Origin: Massilia norwichensis
Lineage (GTDB): Bacteria > Pseudomonadota > Gammaproteobacteria > Burkholderiales > Burkholderiaceae_D
Direction: 5' to 3'
Assembly: GCF_024753245.1 (NCBI RefSeq)
Contig: NZ_JANUGX010000004.1
Location: forward strand, 209,006-273,005
Length of the DNA: 64,000 nucleotides
In this document: one piece after another, positions 41,988-52,708 of the stretch
Position numbering within the stretch: position 1 is the stretch's first letter
Layout of the letters: every line of letters begins with the position of its first letter
Program-made: the position numbers and the translations under genes
The notes under the pieces: generated by a model
The model's database searches: none
Seen by the model: the letters and a program-made list of their open reading frames with translations, nothing else
What the model was told of the DNA's origin: nothing

Positions 41988-43795
41988 ACGAAGACAAGGT
42001 TCTGAACGAGCGCGGCAATTATCAAGGAGAATTCAGCCAAGGCGTCGGCGGCTGGGCCGAATACACGGTGCACATGACCGAAACCAGCGATACGATCCGG
42101 CACGACGTGACAGTCCCACCCGGCAAAGTCATTCCCGTCATCTTCCTGCCGGGGGTAATGGGCAGCAACCTGCGCATGAGCAAGAAGCGCCAGGATGAGT
42201 TGAAACGCGCCGACAATCGGGCCTGGCGTCCTGACGATCTCGTGTCCAGTCCCTTGTCGGTCGGCGCCAAGGTAGGGCTGGGCGGCTGGTTCCGGAAAGC
42301 CTCCCCGGCGCAGCGGCAACTCGTGTTCGACCCGAACGAGACTGAGGTCGAGTATTACCACTACACGGAAGACAAAGGGCGATTCGACCCAGAAGGCAAG
42401 GAAACCTTGGCTGCCGACGCCCGCCATCGGAACGTACCCGACAGCCTGTCCCCGATTCTGCCACTAATCAGGACGCAGATGCCGCCACCGGGCCGACGCG
42501 ACTTCGGCAAGCTGGAAAGTGCGGCCCAAGTGGCGCGCTGGCGCGGATGGAGCGAAGTGCTGTTCGCCGGCGCGTACGGGGAAATGCTGAAAACGGCAGA
42601 GCGCTATCTCAACAACATCTCACGCAACGGCCTGCTCGATCCCTATGGATGCTGGAAATCCGGTTCCTATACCTCATTATTCGGGCCATCGTCCGGCCTG
42701 GAGGTCGACAGGGATGACTTGAAAAAAATCGCCGCCTGCTGGTATCCAGTGCACGCAATGGGCTACAACTACCTGAAGAGCAATGGCGAGTCGGCGAAGG
42801 TCATCGCCGAGCGGATCAGGGGACTGGTGCGCGGCTACCAGCAGCGCGACTTCAAGTGCAGCGAGGTGATCGTCGTCACGCACAGCATGGGCGGCTTGGT
42901 CGGCCGTGCGCTGCTCCATCCCAAGTACGGAAAGCTGTTGAACGATCCAGCAGTGAAAGTGCTGGGCATGTACCACAGCGCCATGCCGACCCTGGGTGCC
43001 GCCGCCGCTTACCGGCGCATGCGCTTCGGCTTCCAGGAAAAGGAAGGGATCAAGGCGGAAATTTTCGCCGAGATCATCGGGATCGACGGCCAGCACGCCA
43101 CGGCCATCCTCGCCAATGCGCCAGCGCCGCTGGAATTATTGCCAGCTACTGGGTATGGCAAGGACTGGCTGAAGGTCGTGGATGGGTGCGGCAGGACGAT
43201 CCGCAGCTGGCCGCAGGGGAACGAAAACGCACTCGACAGCATTTACCTGCAGTCGCGGCAAAACTGGTGGCGCCTCATCCATCCAGACTGGGTCAATCCC
43301 GGCAACGTTCTTGAGAAAGATGGCGGAGGGTTGGCTAAGGTGTGGAAGCGCTTGGCTTCTGCTAATAAATTTCTCGACACCATCGGAACGACGTTTCACC
43401 CGTCGCAGTGTTATGCCAGCTATTGCGCATCAGATGAGCACAAGAGCTATGGCAGCTTAGTGTTCAAGGTCATGAACCCTGAAGTCTGGGACACCCGCCA
43501 TATTTCGCTGCCGCCAGCCGATACCTGGAAACTCTTAACGGACGATAAGAAGGGAACGTTGACGGTACAGGCCGGAGCGAAGGTGTTGACGCTCAAATTG
43601 CAGCCGGGGGACGCGGCCGGCGACGAAACGGTACCGGCCGAACGCTCGGCTCGCAAGATCGCCGGCACTCTGTTCGCGCATGGGCAAGCCAAGGGCAGCG
43701 GCTACGAACACCAGGACAGCTATGCGCATCCGCATGTGCTGGCGTCGATGCTGCATGCCATCGCCAAGATCGCCACAACGGCGAAATGGGAGTGA
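41984..43795 (+). CDS. T6SS phospholipase/lipase effector (Tle, PGAP1-like)
   Basis: The 603-residue alpha/beta hydrolase has the oxyanion-loop motif PVIFLPGVMGSNLR, a nucleophile elbow THSMGG with Ser301, a late acid in GDAAGDETVP and a catalytic His in GYEHQDSYAHP. This arrangement fits secreted lipase effectors. Its position directly after vgrG and before a Tli4-like gene suggests a Tle4-like phospholipase that attacks membranes of competing cells. The first Gly of the usual GxSxG is Thr. The ATG at 41984 overlaps the vgrG stop. It has no signal peptide, consistent with T6SS delivery. Confidence 0.85.
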   Translation: MNEDKVLNERGNYQGEFSQGVGGWAEYTVHMTETSDTIRHDVTVPPGKVIPVIFLPGVMGSNLRMSKKRQDELKRADNRAWRPDDLVSSPLSVGAKVGLGGWFRKASPAQRQLVFDPNETEVEYYHYTEDKGRFDPEGKETLAADARHRNVPDSLSPILPLIRTQMPPPGRRDFGKLESAAQVARWRGWSEVLFAGAYGEMLKTAERYLNNISRNGLLDPYGCWKSGSYTSLFGPSSGLEVDRDDLKKIAACWYPVHAMGYNYLKSNGESAKVIAERIRGLVRGYQQRDFKCSEVIVVTHSMGGLVGRALLHPKYGKLLNDPAVKVLGMYHSAMPTLGAAAAYRRMRFGFQEKEGIKAEIFAEIIGIDGQHATAILANAPAPLELLPATGYGKDWLKVVDGCGRTIRSWPQGNENALDSIYLQSRQNWWRLIHPDWVNPGNVLEKDGGGLAKVWKRLASANKFLDTIGTTFHPSQCYASYCASDEHKSYGSLVFKVMNPEVWDTRHISLPPADTWKLLTDDKKGTLTVQAGAKVLTLKLQPGDAAGDETVPAERSARKIAGTLFAHGQAKGSGYEHQDSYAHPHVLASMLHAIAKIATTAKWE

Positions 43796-43797
43796 CC

Positions 43798-44934
43798 ATG
43801 CGTGCAAACAAGCGGACTGCGTTGATTGGAGGCGCCGCCCTGCTGGTGGCGGCATCGCTGATGACTTGCTCGAAGACCTATGCCTACAAGGAGAATGCCG
43901 TGCCCGAACCTGTCGCCTTGAGCCTTCGCTTGAAAAACTTGTTCAAGGAAACCAAGCTGGTCTGCTTTGGCCGCTATGCGCTTACCGTTCCCAAAGAAGC
44001 GCAAGTGGTGTGGGGAAGTGCTTCCTTTCCATCCAAAATTTATCTCTTCAAGGGCGACCAGAACGCAATCAAGACCCTCGTCGATAAAGACATCGCGAAA
44101 CTGAAATTCGCCGATGACGACGCCGACATCACCTACAACGACCGCGGGCCGATTGAAGGCAGTTGGCAGATTCGCTATTACGAAGACAAGGCATCCAAGC
44201 GATTTAACCTTCATTTTTTTAATACCTATGTCAATAAGAGCGACCTGATTTTTCTTTTGGGTGGGGGCGATTCGAAAAAGTCCGAGGAGCAAATTGTGGC
44301 GATGGAAGCCAACCGGGCGAAAAGTCTGCGCTTGCGGACCAAAGATGAAGTCCCCTCCGACGAGGGTTACTGCATCGAGCACGGCTTCATGGCCAGTTCT
44401 TTTTATGGTGACCAGGAAATGGTCAACGTCGGCATCCATCTTCCCAGTCTCCCTGACGTAACCTTTTCGATAAGCTCGAACAAGGATGCATATGCTGACT
44501 ATTCCAAGGAAGAATTCGCACGCATGAAAGTAGAAGAACTGTCCCTGCTGGCGCGCATCCACGGGGCGCAGAAGGAACAGGGGATCTCATACCCGTTGCG
44601 TACCCTCCTGCGCGAAGGAAAGCGGAATGTGCAGCACTGGCACGGCGAAGAATCCCTCATCCGGCGCACGGATGGGGTGCACGATTTCGAATGGGGATTC
44701 GTCGGCACACCAAAGGATGTCGCCAACCCGTCCGAATTCCTCGTCAACATGTACACCAAAGTCGAGCACAACACGGTTGGGGCCGCGAAAGCCGCATCGC
44801 TTAGTGATGACGAAGCAGTGGCGTTGTGGGACAAGCTGCTATCTGGACTGAAATTCAGAGTCAAAGTGCCTGGCGCACCTGAAGGCTCGTACTACATCCC
44901 CCCTAAAGCCGATATTGCAGCTTCAAGCCGGTGA
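43798..44934 (+). CDS. Tli4-family immunity protein
   Basis: The 378-residue protein has an N-terminal hydrophobic export segment (ALIGGAALLVAASLMTC), so it should be in the periplasm, possibly as a lipoprotein although the lipobox is not canonical. The mature part begins CFGRYALTVPKEAQVVWGSA, typical of T6SS immunity proteins of the Tli4 family. It would protect the producer from its own lipase effector in the periplasm. It starts 2 bp after the effector stop, with GGGAG as ribosome binding site. Pairing with the lipase is inferred from family and adjacency. Confidence 0.85.
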   Translation: MRANKRTALIGGAALLVAASLMTCSKTYAYKENAVPEPVALSLRLKNLFKETKLVCFGRYALTVPKEAQVVWGSASFPSKIYLFKGDQNAIKTLVDKDIAKLKFADDDADITYNDRGPIEGSWQIRYYEDKASKRFNLHFFNTYVNKSDLIFLLGGGDSKKSEEQIVAMEANRAKSLRLRTKDEVPSDEGYCIEHGFMASSFYGDQEMVNVGIHLPSLPDVTFSISSNKDAYADYSKEEFARMKVEELSLLARIHGAQKEQGISYPLRTLLREGKRNVQHWHGEESLIRRTDGVHDFEWGFVGTPKDVANPSEFLVNMYTKVEHNTVGAAKAASLSDDEAVALWDKLLSGLKFRVKVPGAPEGSYYIPPKADIAASSR

Positions 44935-44977
44935 CGCTCAAATCACGATGCCTACCGATGAATGAACAGGACCAACA

Positions 44978-45232
44978 ATGAAACATCAAGGACGCGGCGT
45001 AATTCGCCTCAACGACAAGACCGACCATGGTGGCCAGGTCATCAGTGCATCCTCAGGCACAACCGTAATCGGCGTGGTCGCAGCACTTCAAGATGACATG
45101 ACGCAGTGCCCGAAGTGCAAGGGTAACTTTGCGATCAAGCCTGATGGCGCGGGCGCACGACATGAAGGCAAGCCATATGCCTATGATGGGGACACGACAG
45201 AATGCGGCGCAAAATTGATAGCGTCATTATGA
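44978..45232 (+). CDS. PAAR-domain spike tip protein
   Basis: The 84-residue protein begins MKHQGRGVIRLNDKTDHGGQ and contains a His- and Cys-rich PAAR-like fold (QCPKCKGNFAIKPD, then GARHEGKPYAYDGD). Such proteins cap the VgrG spike and can bind metal. It closes the vgrG-effector-immunity-PAAR module. The stop is followed by about 80 bases before thiL. Confidence 0.9.
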   Translation: MKHQGRGVIRLNDKTDHGGQVISASSGTTVIGVVAALQDDMTQCPKCKGNFAIKPDGAGARHEGKPYAYDGDTTECGAKLIASL

Positions 45233-45306
45233 GTTAATCGCTAAAGGTGCCGCCGGATCGGTTTCCTGAGGATCGGGCGTTCGCACTACTGCCTGATCGA
45301 GCAAGT

Positions 45307-45312
45307 TAGAAT
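45307..45312 (+). promoter_or_regulatory. Candidate -10 hexamer immediately before thiL
   Basis: TAGAAT ends 6 bases before the ATG of thiL and no ribosome binding site is present. This suggests a leaderless transcript. A matching -35 at 17 bp is not clear. Confidence 0.4.
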
Positions 45313-45318
45313 TTGAAG

Positions 45319-46293
45319 ATGCTTTCCGAATTCGACCTCATCAAACAATACTTCACGCGCCGCGATCGTATCGACGCCTCCGGCCGCACCGTGCTCGGCG
45401 TCGGCGACGACTGCGCCCTGCTGGCGCCCACGCCCGGCATGCAGTTGGCCGTCTCCTCCGACATGCTGGTCGAGGGCCGGCATTTCCTGGCCGGCGCCGA
45501 TCCGTTCGCGCTCGGGCACAAGTCGCTGGCCGTGAACCTGTCGGACCTGGCGGCGATGGGCGCGGCGCCGCTCGGCTTCACGCTGGCGCTGGCCCTGCCC
45601 GGCGCCGAGCCGGCCTGGCTGGACGGCTTTTCGCGCGGCCTGTTCGCGCTGGCCGACCTGCACGCCTGCGAGCTGGTCGGCGGCGACACCACGAAGGGGC
45701 CGCTGAATATCTGCATCACGGTCTTCGGCGAACTGGCGCCCGGCACGGCGCTGCGGCGCGACGCGGCCCGGGCCGGCGACGACCTCTGGATTTCGGGCAC
45801 CCTGGGCGATGCCAGGCTGGCGCTGGCCGATGCGCTGGGCGAGCTCGCGCTGGGCGATGCGGACCGGCAGGTAGCCGCGCCGCGCCTGCACGCGCCGACG
45901 CCGCGCGTGGCCCTGGGCCGGCTGCTGGCCGAGGGACGGCTGGCGCACGCGGCGCTGGACATCTCGGACGGGCTGGTCGGCGACCTCGGGCACATCCTGA
46001 CAGCGTCGAAGGTGGGTGCGGTGCTGGACGTGGATGCGCTGCCGGCCGGGCCGGCGCTGCTGCGGCAGTCCCCGGAACTGCGCAGGCGCTTCACGGCGGC
46101 GGGCGGCGATGATTACGAGTTGTGCTTTACGGCGCCAGCGGAGAACCGCGCGGCGATCCTGGCGGCGGGGACGCAGTCGGGTACGCCGGTCACGCGCGTA
46201 GGGCGGATCGAGGCCACGCCGGGGTTGCGGCTGGTGGATGCGGACGGCGCGCCGCTGGAACTGAAGCTGCGCGGCTGGGACCATTTCGCCTGA
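45319..46293 (+). CDS. thiL: Thiamine-monophosphate kinase
   Basis: ThiL phosphorylates thiamine monophosphate to the active diphosphate. The 324-residue protein has the ThiL N-terminus SEFDLIKQYFTRR, the metal-binding LGVGDDCALL, SDMLVEGRHF, NLSDLAAMGA, the VGGDTTKGP motif and a C-terminal ALDISDGLVGDL and GGDDYEL. All catalytic Asp residues are present. The ATG at 45319 has no ribosome binding site; a TTG 6 bases earlier is an alternative. No other thi genes are nearby. Confidence 0.95.
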   Translation: MLSEFDLIKQYFTRRDRIDASGRTVLGVGDDCALLAPTPGMQLAVSSDMLVEGRHFLAGADPFALGHKSLAVNLSDLAAMGAAPLGFTLALALPGAEPAWLDGFSRGLFALADLHACELVGGDTTKGPLNICITVFGELAPGTALRRDAARAGDDLWISGTLGDARLALADALGELALGDADRQVAAPRLHAPTPRVALGRLLAEGRLAHAALDISDGLVGDLGHILTASKVGAVLDVDALPAGPALLRQSPELRRRFTAAGGDDYELCFTAPAENRAAILAAGTQSGTPVTRVGRIEATPGLRLVDADGAPLELKLRGWDHFA

Positions 46294-46298
46294 CCCGT

Positions 46299-46342
46299 GG
46301 GCACGGGGTGCCCACCCTACGTAGGGTGGGCACCCCGTGCCC
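46299..46342. repeat. 44-bp perfect palindrome (REP doublet)
   Basis: GGGCACGGGGTGCCCACCCT (first 20 bases) plus AC forms the left half, and the right half is its exact reverse complement with no spacer. Each half also folds on itself as GGGCAC/GTGCCC. It directly follows the thiL stop. A second, slightly degenerate copy is at 57465-57509. Confidence 0.85.
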
Positions 46343-46347
46343 GCGAA

Positions 46348-46377
46348 ACTTGGATTCCCGCCTGCGCGGGAATGACG
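46348..46377. repeat. REP-like hairpin
   Basis: CTTGGATTCCCGCCTGCGCG at the left continues to GGAATGACG. The TTCCCGC/GCGGGAA stem is the same family as the repeats at 32.1 kb. It lies between the palindrome and the convergent gene. Confidence 0.7.
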
Positions 46378-46384
46378 TCGCTTT

Positions 46385-48961
46385 TCACGCCGCCTGCTCC
46401 TTGCGCGGCGTCTTGCGGTCGTCATACGGCCCATGCGTCAGCCAGTACTGGCGGAAGGCCAGGCGCACGTTGTCGCGCAGCTCGGTATCGTTCCACGGCT
46501 TGGTGTAGAAGCGGTAGATCGCGCCGCGGTTGATCGAATCGAGCACCGTATCGACGCCGGTATAGCCGGACAGGATGATGCGGATGGTGTCCGGGTACAT
46601 CTCCTTCACCTTGCTCAGGAACTCGATCCCGCTCATCACCGGCATGCGCTGGTCGCACAGGATCACCTGCACGTGGTACAGCGCCAGCAGCTCGAAGGCC
46701 TCGGCCGGCGTGGCCGCCGTCAGCACCCGGTAGCTGTCGCGCCGGAACAGGCGGTGCAGGCTGGCCAGCACGTTGACGTCGTCGTCCACCACCAGCATGG
46801 TCTGCATGTTCCGGTCGTCCGCCGCCGGGCGGCTCGGCTGCGCGCGGTTCTCCAGCACGAACTTGCCCAGCTCCTCGGGCGGCAGCGCACGCGAGAAGTG
46901 GAAGCCCTGGATCTCGTCGCAGAAGTGGCGCCGCAGCAGTGCCATCTGGGCGCGCGATTCCACGCCCTCGGCAATCACCTGCATGTGCAGGCTGTGCGCC
47001 ATGCTGATGATGGCCAGCGCGATCGCGGCATCGTCCGGATTGGTCGTGATGTCGCGGACAAAAGCGATGTCGATCTTCAGCTTGTCGATCGGGAAGCGCT
47101 TCAGGTAGGCCAGGCTCGAATAGCCGGTGCCGAAGTCGTCGATCGCGATGCGGATGCCGAGCGCCTTCAGGCTTTCCAGCACCTGGACCGTGTGTTCGAA
47201 GTTCGACATCAGCGCGCTCTCGGTCAGCTCGAGCTCGAGCAGGCCGGGGTCGACCTTGTGCTTGTCCAGCGCGGCGCGGATGTCGCCCTCCAGGTCGCCC
47301 TCGACGAACTGGCGGCTGGAGACGTTCACCGCGATTCGCACGTCGCGCACGTTCTGCTTGTTCCAGGCGGCGATCTGGCGGCAGGCTTCGTCGATGATCC
47401 AGGAACCGACCCGCACCACCATCCCGGTCTCCTCCATGACGGGCACGAACTCGGCCGGGTAGACCAGGCCGAAGCCGGGACGGCGCCAGCGCAGCAGCGC
47501 CTCGACGCCGCTGACGCGGCCCGTGTTGAGATCGAGCTTGGGCTGGTAGTGCAGCTCGAACTGGTTGCCGTCGATGGCGCCGCGCAGCGCCAGTTCGAGG
47601 TCCAGGCGCGCCAGCACCTGGTCGTTCATGCCGGCCGTGAAGAAGCGGTAGCCGTCACGGCCCGCCTCGCGCGCGCGGACCATCGCCACGTCGGCATACT
47701 TGACCAGGGTGCCGGGGTCGCGGGCGTCGTCCGGATACATGGCGATGCCGATGCTGGCCGTCAGCGCGGCCTGCTGGCCGTTCAGGTCGAACGGCGCGCG
47801 CAACGCTTCCCTCACTTCGTTGGCGACGCTGACCGCTTCTTCTTCCTTCTGCTCCGGCGTGGTGGTGAGAATCAGCGCGAACTCGTCGCCGCCCAGCCGT
47901 CCAAGGCTGTCGCGATGGTGCAGGGAGCGCACCAGACGCGTGCTGAACTGGCGCAGCAGCTCGTCGCCCAGCGCCGGGCCGAGCGAATCGTTGATGACCT
48001 TGAAGCGGTCGAGCGTGATGAACAGCACCGCGATGCGCCAATTCTTGTCCTGCGCCAGTTCGATGTTGTCGCGCAGGGTCTGAAAGAACAGGGTGCGGTT
48101 CGGCAGGCCGGTCAGGCTGTCGTAATTCGAGATGTGCTTCAGGCGCTGGGCCGCGTGGATGCGCTCGGAGATATCGCGCGCCACCGCGATCAGCATGCGC
48201 ATCTGGTCCAGTTGCTGCAGCTGCCAGCTGATCTCGACCGGTACCGCGCCCTGCCCGTCGGCGCGCAGCAGTTCGGTCTCGACGATGTCGTGTTCGCGCT
48301 TGCTCGACTCCGGATCGGCATAGCGCTCCAATTGCGCCCGTTCGGCCAGGCCCAGCGCCACCGGATCGATGCGCAGCAGCGCCTCGCGCGAAAAACCCAG
48401 CATGCGGCAAGCGCCGTCGCTCACATCCAGCATCGCCATACTGCGTGCGTCGACCAGGAAGATGGCGTCGGCGGTGGCGTCCATCGCACCGCGGAAGCGC
48501 TGCAGCTCGGCGGTACGCTCGCGCACCTTGCGTTCCATGCGCGCGCCATACTCACGCGACTCCTTGTGGAACAAGCGTACCTCCAACAGATTCCGGATGC
48601 GCGTCAGCACCTCGACCGTATCGAAAGGCTTGCCGATGAAGTCGCGCGCCCCGGCCTCGAGGGCAGCCAGCTTCTTGTCCGGTTCGGCCGTCACCACCAG
48701 CACCGGCAGCCAGGATTCGAGTTCCATCGGCTTCAGGGCTTCCATCACCTGGAAGCCGTCCATGTGCGGCATCTGCAGGTCGAGGATGATCAGGTCGTAG
48801 CGGTGCTGCAGGTGCAGCGAGGCGACCTGGCGCGGGTCGGTGGTGCTCGAAACCTGTTCGTAGCCGCTGGTCTTGAGCAGGAATTCGAGCAGTTGCACGT
48901 TGACCGGTTCGTCGTCGACGACCAGGATGCGTGCACGCCGGATATCCGTAGGCGAAATCAT
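46385..48961 (-). CDS. REC-PAS-GGDEF-EAL-REC two-component/c-di-GMP protein
   Basis: The 858-residue protein has a receiver domain (about 10-125, acceptor Asp in LIILDLQMPHMDG), a PAS domain (about 165-285) and a GGDEF domain (about 300-460) with an intact LGRLGGDEFALIL. An EAL domain (about 475-720) has GVEALLRW and TGYSSLAYLKRFP. A second receiver (about 735-850) carries VILCDQRMPVMSG. Both c-di-GMP motifs look intact, so either synthesis or hydrolysis is possible. The order with a C-terminal REC is unusual. It starts 10 bp after the hybrid kinase stop, with GAGGA as ribosome binding site, and probably receives phosphate from it. Confidence 0.92.
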   Translation of the reverse strand: MISPTDIRRARILVVDDEPVNVQLLEFLLKTSGYEQVSSTTDPRQVASLHLQHRYDLIILDLQMPHMDGFQVMEALKPMELESWLPVLVVTAEPDKKLAALEAGARDFIGKPFDTVEVLTRIRNLLEVRLFHKESREYGARMERKVRERTAELQRFRGAMDATADAIFLVDARSMAMLDVSDGACRMLGFSREALLRIDPVALGLAERAQLERYADPESSKREHDIVETELLRADGQGAVPVEISWQLQQLDQMRMLIAVARDISERIHAAQRLKHISNYDSLTGLPNRTLFFQTLRDNIELAQDKNWRIAVLFITLDRFKVINDSLGPALGDELLRQFSTRLVRSLHHRDSLGRLGGDEFALILTTTPEQKEEEAVSVANEVREALRAPFDLNGQQAALTASIGIAMYPDDARDPGTLVKYADVAMVRAREAGRDGYRFFTAGMNDQVLARLDLELALRGAIDGNQFELHYQPKLDLNTGRVSGVEALLRWRRPGFGLVYPAEFVPVMEETGMVVRVGSWIIDEACRQIAAWNKQNVRDVRIAVNVSSRQFVEGDLEGDIRAALDKHKVDPGLLELELTESALMSNFEHTVQVLESLKALGIRIAIDDFGTGYSSLAYLKRFPIDKLKIDIAFVRDITTNPDDAAIALAIISMAHSLHMQVIAEGVESRAQMALLRRHFCDEIQGFHFSRALPPEELGKFVLENRAQPSRPAADDRNMQTMLVVDDDVNVLASLHRLFRRDSYRVLTAATPAEAFELLALYHVQVILCDQRMPVMSGIEFLSKVKEMYPDTIRIILSGYTGVDTVLDSINRGAIYRFYTKPWNDTELRDNVRLAFRQYWLTHGPYDDRKTPRKEQAA

Positions 48962-48971
48962 GGGGCTGTCC

Positions 48972-51017
<2,046 letters not shown>

Positions 51018-51262
51018 GCCGCCCCGGCCCTGCGCAAACATTCGAACGGCATGGCATTCCTGAATCAATGAGGTAAACACGCCGGGACGGGCCCGGCAAG
51101 CGAGCAGGATAGCAGCAGGCTTTTCGATGATGTCGCACGGAACGACGTCGTATTTACAAGCATCGCCCCACCCGTGGTTTTTGGTTAAGGTTTTTAGCGC
51201 GCACCGGACCGAGGCGCGCTAGAATGGTCCGGCGCAGCCTATAACAGAGGGAGACGAGCGAT

Positions 51263-51745
51263 ATGGAAAACGACATTCTTGAACTGGCAGCCAGGGTCGG
51301 CAAGCTGCTCGAGACGAAAAGCCTGCTGCTGGCCACCGCCGAGTCCTGTACCGGCGGCGGCGTGTCGCAGGCCATCACCGAGATCCCCGGCTCGACCGGC
51401 TGGTTCGAGTGCGGCTTCGTCACCTATTCGAACGCGTCCAAGACCGAGATGCTGGACGTGCCGGCCGCGCTGATCGCGCAGTTCGGCTCCGTCAGCGTCG
51501 AGGTGGCCGGCGCCATGGCCGAGGGTGCGGTCGCCAACAGCAATGCCGACGTGGCCGTGTCCACCACCGGCATCGCCGGCCCGACCGGCGCGGTGCCGGG
51601 CAAACCGGTCGGCACGGTCTGCTTCGGCTGGTCGAAAGGCGGCACCACCTATACCGAACGCCTGGTATTCCAGGGCGACCGCCACGCCGTGCGCGAACAA
51701 ACGGTCAGGCACGCGCTGAACGGCCTGCTGCGCTTCCTCGAGTAA
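51263..51745 (+). CDS. pncC: Nicotinamide-nucleotide amidohydrolase (CinA C-terminal domain)
   Basis: The 160-residue PncC deamidates NMN to nicotinate mononucleotide in pyridine nucleotide salvage. It shows the family motifs TAESCTGGGVSQAITEIPGS, VTYSNASKTEML, and STTGIAGPTGAVPGKPVG near the C-terminal half, with the putative catalytic Ser in ESCTGG. The stand-alone length, without the CinA N-terminal domain, is common in proteobacteria. A purine-rich GAGGGAGAC sequence precedes the ATG. It is 5 bp from the phosphoesterase gene. Confidence 0.93.
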   Translation: MENDILELAARVGKLLETKSLLLATAESCTGGGVSQAITEIPGSTGWFECGFVTYSNASKTEMLDVPAALIAQFGSVSVEVAGAMAEGAVANSNADVAVSTTGIAGPTGAVPGKPVGTVCFGWSKGGTTYTERLVFQGDRHAVREQTVRHALNGLLRFLE

Positions 51746-51750
51746 GGAGG

Positions 51751-52674
51751 ATGCCGGCTCTTGCACGACGCCTGGCCGCGGCGGCCGGCAGCCTGCTGCT
51801 GGGCGCCGCCGCATTCGCCGCCGCACCTGCCAACCCGGCCGCATCGACCGATGCGGGCATTACCGTCTACACGGCCGGCGACATCGCCCGCTGTGCCTAC
51901 CCCGACCCGGCCTATTCCGGCGCGGCCGAGACCGCGCGCACCGTCGCCGCCGGCCTGGCCGCCGACCCGCAAGCCGTGGTGCTGACGCTGGGCGACCACA
52001 CCTACCCGCACGGCAAAACGAAAGAGTTCACGGACTGCTACGACCCGACCTGGGGCAAGTTCAAGGACCGTACCTGGCCGGCGCCCGGCAACCACGAGTA
52101 CTACACGCCGAAGGCCGCGCCCTATTTCGCCTACTTCGGCGAGCGCGCCGGGCGCGGTTACTACAGCCTGGAACTCGGCAGCTGGCACGTCGTTTCGCTC
52201 GACAGCAACCTGGCGCCCGCCGAGCACGCGGCCCAGCTCGAATGGCTGCGCGCGGATCTCGCCAGCCATCCGGCGCGCTGCACGCTGGCCTTCTGGCACC
52301 ACCCGCTGTACAGCTCCGGCGGCCATGGCAGCATCCCGAAGATGCGCGATGCATGGCGCCTGCTGCAGCAGGCCGGCGCCGAGCTGGTGCTGTCCGGCCA
52401 CGACCACGACTACGAACGCTTCGCGCCGCAGGACGCCGACAACCGCCTGGACCGCGCGCACGGCATGCGCCAGTTCGTGGTCGGCACCGGCGGCGCCTAC
52501 CCGACGCCGTTCCTGCTCACGGTGAAGAACAGCGAGATGCGCGACAGCGGTCGTACCGGCGTGCTGAAACTGCGCCTGCTGGACGGGCGCTACGAATGGG
52601 AATTCCTGGAATCCGCCCGCATCACGCCGCTGGGCCTGCCCGAGCCGGACCGCGGCGGCGATGTCTGCCACTGA
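51751..52674 (+). CDS. Exported metallophosphoesterase (purple acid phosphatase-like)
   Basis: The 307-residue protein has a signal peptide (LAAAAGSLLLGAAAFAAAP) and the calcineurin-like metal motifs: AGDIARC, TLGDHTYPHG, PAPGNHEYY, WHHPLYSSGGHGS and SGHDHDYERF. It probably cleaves phosphate esters in the periplasm. The start at 51751 lies immediately after an AAGGAGG box with no spacer, which is too close for efficient use, so expression may depend on read-through from pncC 5 bp upstream. The substrate is unknown. Confidence 0.87.
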   Translation: MPALARRLAAAAGSLLLGAAAFAAAPANPAASTDAGITVYTAGDIARCAYPDPAYSGAAETARTVAAGLAADPQAVVLTLGDHTYPHGKTKEFTDCYDPTWGKFKDRTWPAPGNHEYYTPKAAPYFAYFGERAGRGYYSLELGSWHVVSLDSNLAPAEHAAQLEWLRADLASHPARCTLAFWHHPLYSSGGHGSIPKMRDAWRLLQQAGAELVLSGHDHDYERFAPQDADNRLDRAHGMRQFVVGTGGAYPTPFLLTVKNSEMRDSGRTGVLKLRLLDGRYEWEFLESARITPLGLPEPDRGGDVCH

Positions 52675-52708
52675 GAATTGTTACTGAGCTGTCGCCTACG
52701 GAGTGCAC

